From JALCOL01 sp022649665 (GTDB lineage Bacteria; Bacillota; Bacilli; Lactobacillales; Enterococcaceae): a stretch of 42,172 bases of DNA. The DNA lies in assembly GCA_030372335.1 (NCBI GenBank), contig JAUDCW010000019.1. One strand, written 5' to 3'. The position numbers and the translations under genes were made by a program. Shown here piece by piece: positions 41,327 to 42,172 of the stretch. The notes beneath the pieces are model-generated. The model did not search any database and was not told where the DNA came from. It worked only from the letters and a program-made list of their open reading frames with translations. Each line of letters starts with the position of its first letter. The stretch's first letter is position 1.

Positions 41327-42049
41327 ATGCGTCTGGACCGTTTTTTGTCTGAAACAGGTCTTGGGACCCGCAGCCAAGTAAAAGCGTTGCTCAAGACTGG
41401 CCAAGTGAGCATTGACGGGAAGGTCGCCAAGAACGGCAAGACACAAGTCGATCCGCTCAAGACCAGTGTTGCTTATCAAGGCGAAGTGCTCCATTATCAA
41501 AAATTTTATTATTACCTTTTGAATAAACCGCAAGGCGTCTTATCCGCCACGCGCGACCCGAAACAAAAGACGGTCTTAGATCTGCTGAGGGCTGATGATT
41601 ACCGCAAAGATCTTTTTCCGGTCGGCCGCTTGGATAAAGACACGGAAGGGCTGCTGCTTTTGACGAATGACGGCAAACTCGCGCACGAACTCTTGAGTCC
41701 GAAAAAGCATGTCGATAAAGAGTACTATGCAAAAATCGCCGGGGTCGTTGCCCCGGCGATGATCGATAAATTCGCGCTTGGATTTCTGATCGATGGCGAT
41801 GAAAAAGTTCGGCCAAGCGAGCTGGTGATCGAAAAGACAGATCCGGCAAAAAACACATCAGAGATCCGTTTGACGATCCGCGAAGGCAAATTTCATCAAG
41901 TCAAGCGCATGTTTGAAGCATTCGGCATGACAGTCACTTATCTGAAGCGTACTCGGATGGGCCGCTTGGCGCTGGGAGACGATTTGCAGCTTGGAGAATA
42001 CCGCCCACTGAGTGAAGACGAAGTGGGGAGATTGGGAGAGCGGGAGTAA
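41327..42049 (+). CDS. rsuA: 16S rRNA pseudouridine synthase, RsuA family
   Basis: 240 residues. An N-terminal S4 RNA-binding domain (MRLDRFLSETGLGTRSQVK to about residue 60) is followed by the pseudouridine synthase domain, with the catalytic Asp in GRLDKDTEGLLLLTNDG and the later REGKFHQVKRMFEAFG motif. It likely makes pseudouridine at position 516 of 16S rRNA. ATG 41327 follows GAGGAGGGGAAAGG; the frame is open into the end of the flippase gene but that start lacks a site. It is very probably co-transcribed with the flippase. Confidence 0.94.
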   Translation: MRLDRFLSETGLGTRSQVKALLKTGQVSIDGKVAKNGKTQVDPLKTSVAYQGEVLHYQKFYYYLLNKPQGVLSATRDPKQKTVLDLLRADDYRKDLFPVGRLDKDTEGLLLLTNDGKLAHELLSPKKHVDKEYYAKIAGVVAPAMIDKFALGFLIDGDEKVRPSELVIEKTDPAKNTSEIRLTIREGKFHQVKRMFEAFGMTVTYLKRTRMGRLALGDDLQLGEYRPLSEDEVGRLGERE

Positions 42050-42079
42050 TTGTAAAAAAATATAAAGTGAGGGTGTTGG

Positions 42080-42148
42080 ATGGATACTTATCAGATAGGT
42101 TTGGCTGGGAAGAAAAGACTTTTTAGTAATTGGGAGGAGCTCAAATGA
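42080..42148 (+). CDS. 22-residue small ORF upstream of the next gene
   Basis: ATG 42080 follows GAGGGTG and the frame reads MDTYQIGLAGKKRLFSNW then EELK and TGA. The stop overlaps the next start by 4 nt (ATGA), so the two look translationally coupled. I do not recognise the peptide. It may be a leader peptide, a small protein, or chance; the ribosome site and overlap argue mildly for translation. Confidence 0.4.
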   Translation: MDTYQIGLAGKKRLFSNWEELK

Positions 42149-42172
42149 AAAATGAAAAATGGTCTTTAAAAT
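42145..42172 (+). CDS. start of a further gene, cut by the window edge
   Basis: ATG 42145 follows a strong GGGAGGAG (42132-42139). Only nine codons (MKNEKWSLK) are in view, so the product cannot be named. Confidence 0.6.

Overview
The window is about 42 kb of ordinary low-GC Gram-positive chromosome. It most likely comes from a lactic acid bacterium of the Lactobacillaceae. I infer this from several things seen together: an SMK-box (SAM-III) leader before metK, an ilvD-ilvB-ilvN-ilvC-ilvA operon behind a leader-peptide attenuator, a leuS T-box, a WxL/DUF916 cell-surface cluster, and aspartate racemase next to a MurE ligase. Strong AGGAGG-type ribosome binding sites and several TTG starts fit the same group. 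I cannot name the species. I see no insertion sequence, prophage, CRISPR array or replication origin.

Layout. Positions 1-1715 are a tRNA array of 19 genes, probably the tail of an rRNA-linked cluster that begins outside the window. It contains an internal tandem duplication and ends in a terminator. Positions 1745-6057 hold a THEP1-type NTPase and an iron/cobalamin-type ABC importer (permease, ATPase, a DUF364 chelation-type protein and a binding lipoprotein). Positions 6100-8990 hold metK under an SMK riboswitch, then a 14-TM drug exporter. On the minus strand, 8979-11159 holds two tRNA wobble-modification enzymes (MnmM and the YtqA/MnmL radical-SAM protein) with a PAP2 phosphatase, and 11213-12864 holds a DUF1700/DUF4097 envelope pair. 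Positions 12987-15606 hold a large cell-wall hydrolase (glucosaminidase, five LysM, NlpC/P60) with a WalR-type box upstream. Positions 15651-22212 are the branched-chain amino-acid operon with its attenuator. They are followed by T-box-leuS (22221-24916), asnB (25056-26960) and a small heat-shock protein (27166-27576).

Positions 27694-34026 are the accessory part of the window: a cell-surface complex (Csc-type) locus. It has a 1324-residue WxL protein built from three copies of a roughly 325-residue module I do not recognise, a small WxL protein, a small sortase-anchor-like protein broken at a run of nine T, and a DUF916 WxL-interacting protein. An Mga-like regulator follows. The remainder is a MarR regulator with a 16-bp palindromic operator and a His-rich tail (35648-36283), racD and murE on the minus strand (36311-38571), a MurJ/YtgP-type flippase carrying a long charged coiled-coil N-terminus (38875-41307), rsuA (41327-42049), and the start of a further coding unit at the right edge.

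How the genes fit together. Much of the window serves cell-wall building and remodelling: the hydrolase, D-Asp racemase with MurE, the flippase, PAP2 and the WxL complex. Another large part serves translation supply and amino-acid sensing: the tRNAs, MnmM/MnmL, RsuA, leuS with its T-box, the ilv attenuator, asnB and metK. Four different RNA- or DNA-level switches can be read directly from the sequence: SMK box, ribosome-mediated attenuator, T-box, and a WalR box. The most novel-looking items are the triplicated module of the large WxL protein, the homopolymer-broken anchor gene beside it, the coiled-coil flippase fusion, and a hairpin element repeated behind metK, asnB and partly ilvC.
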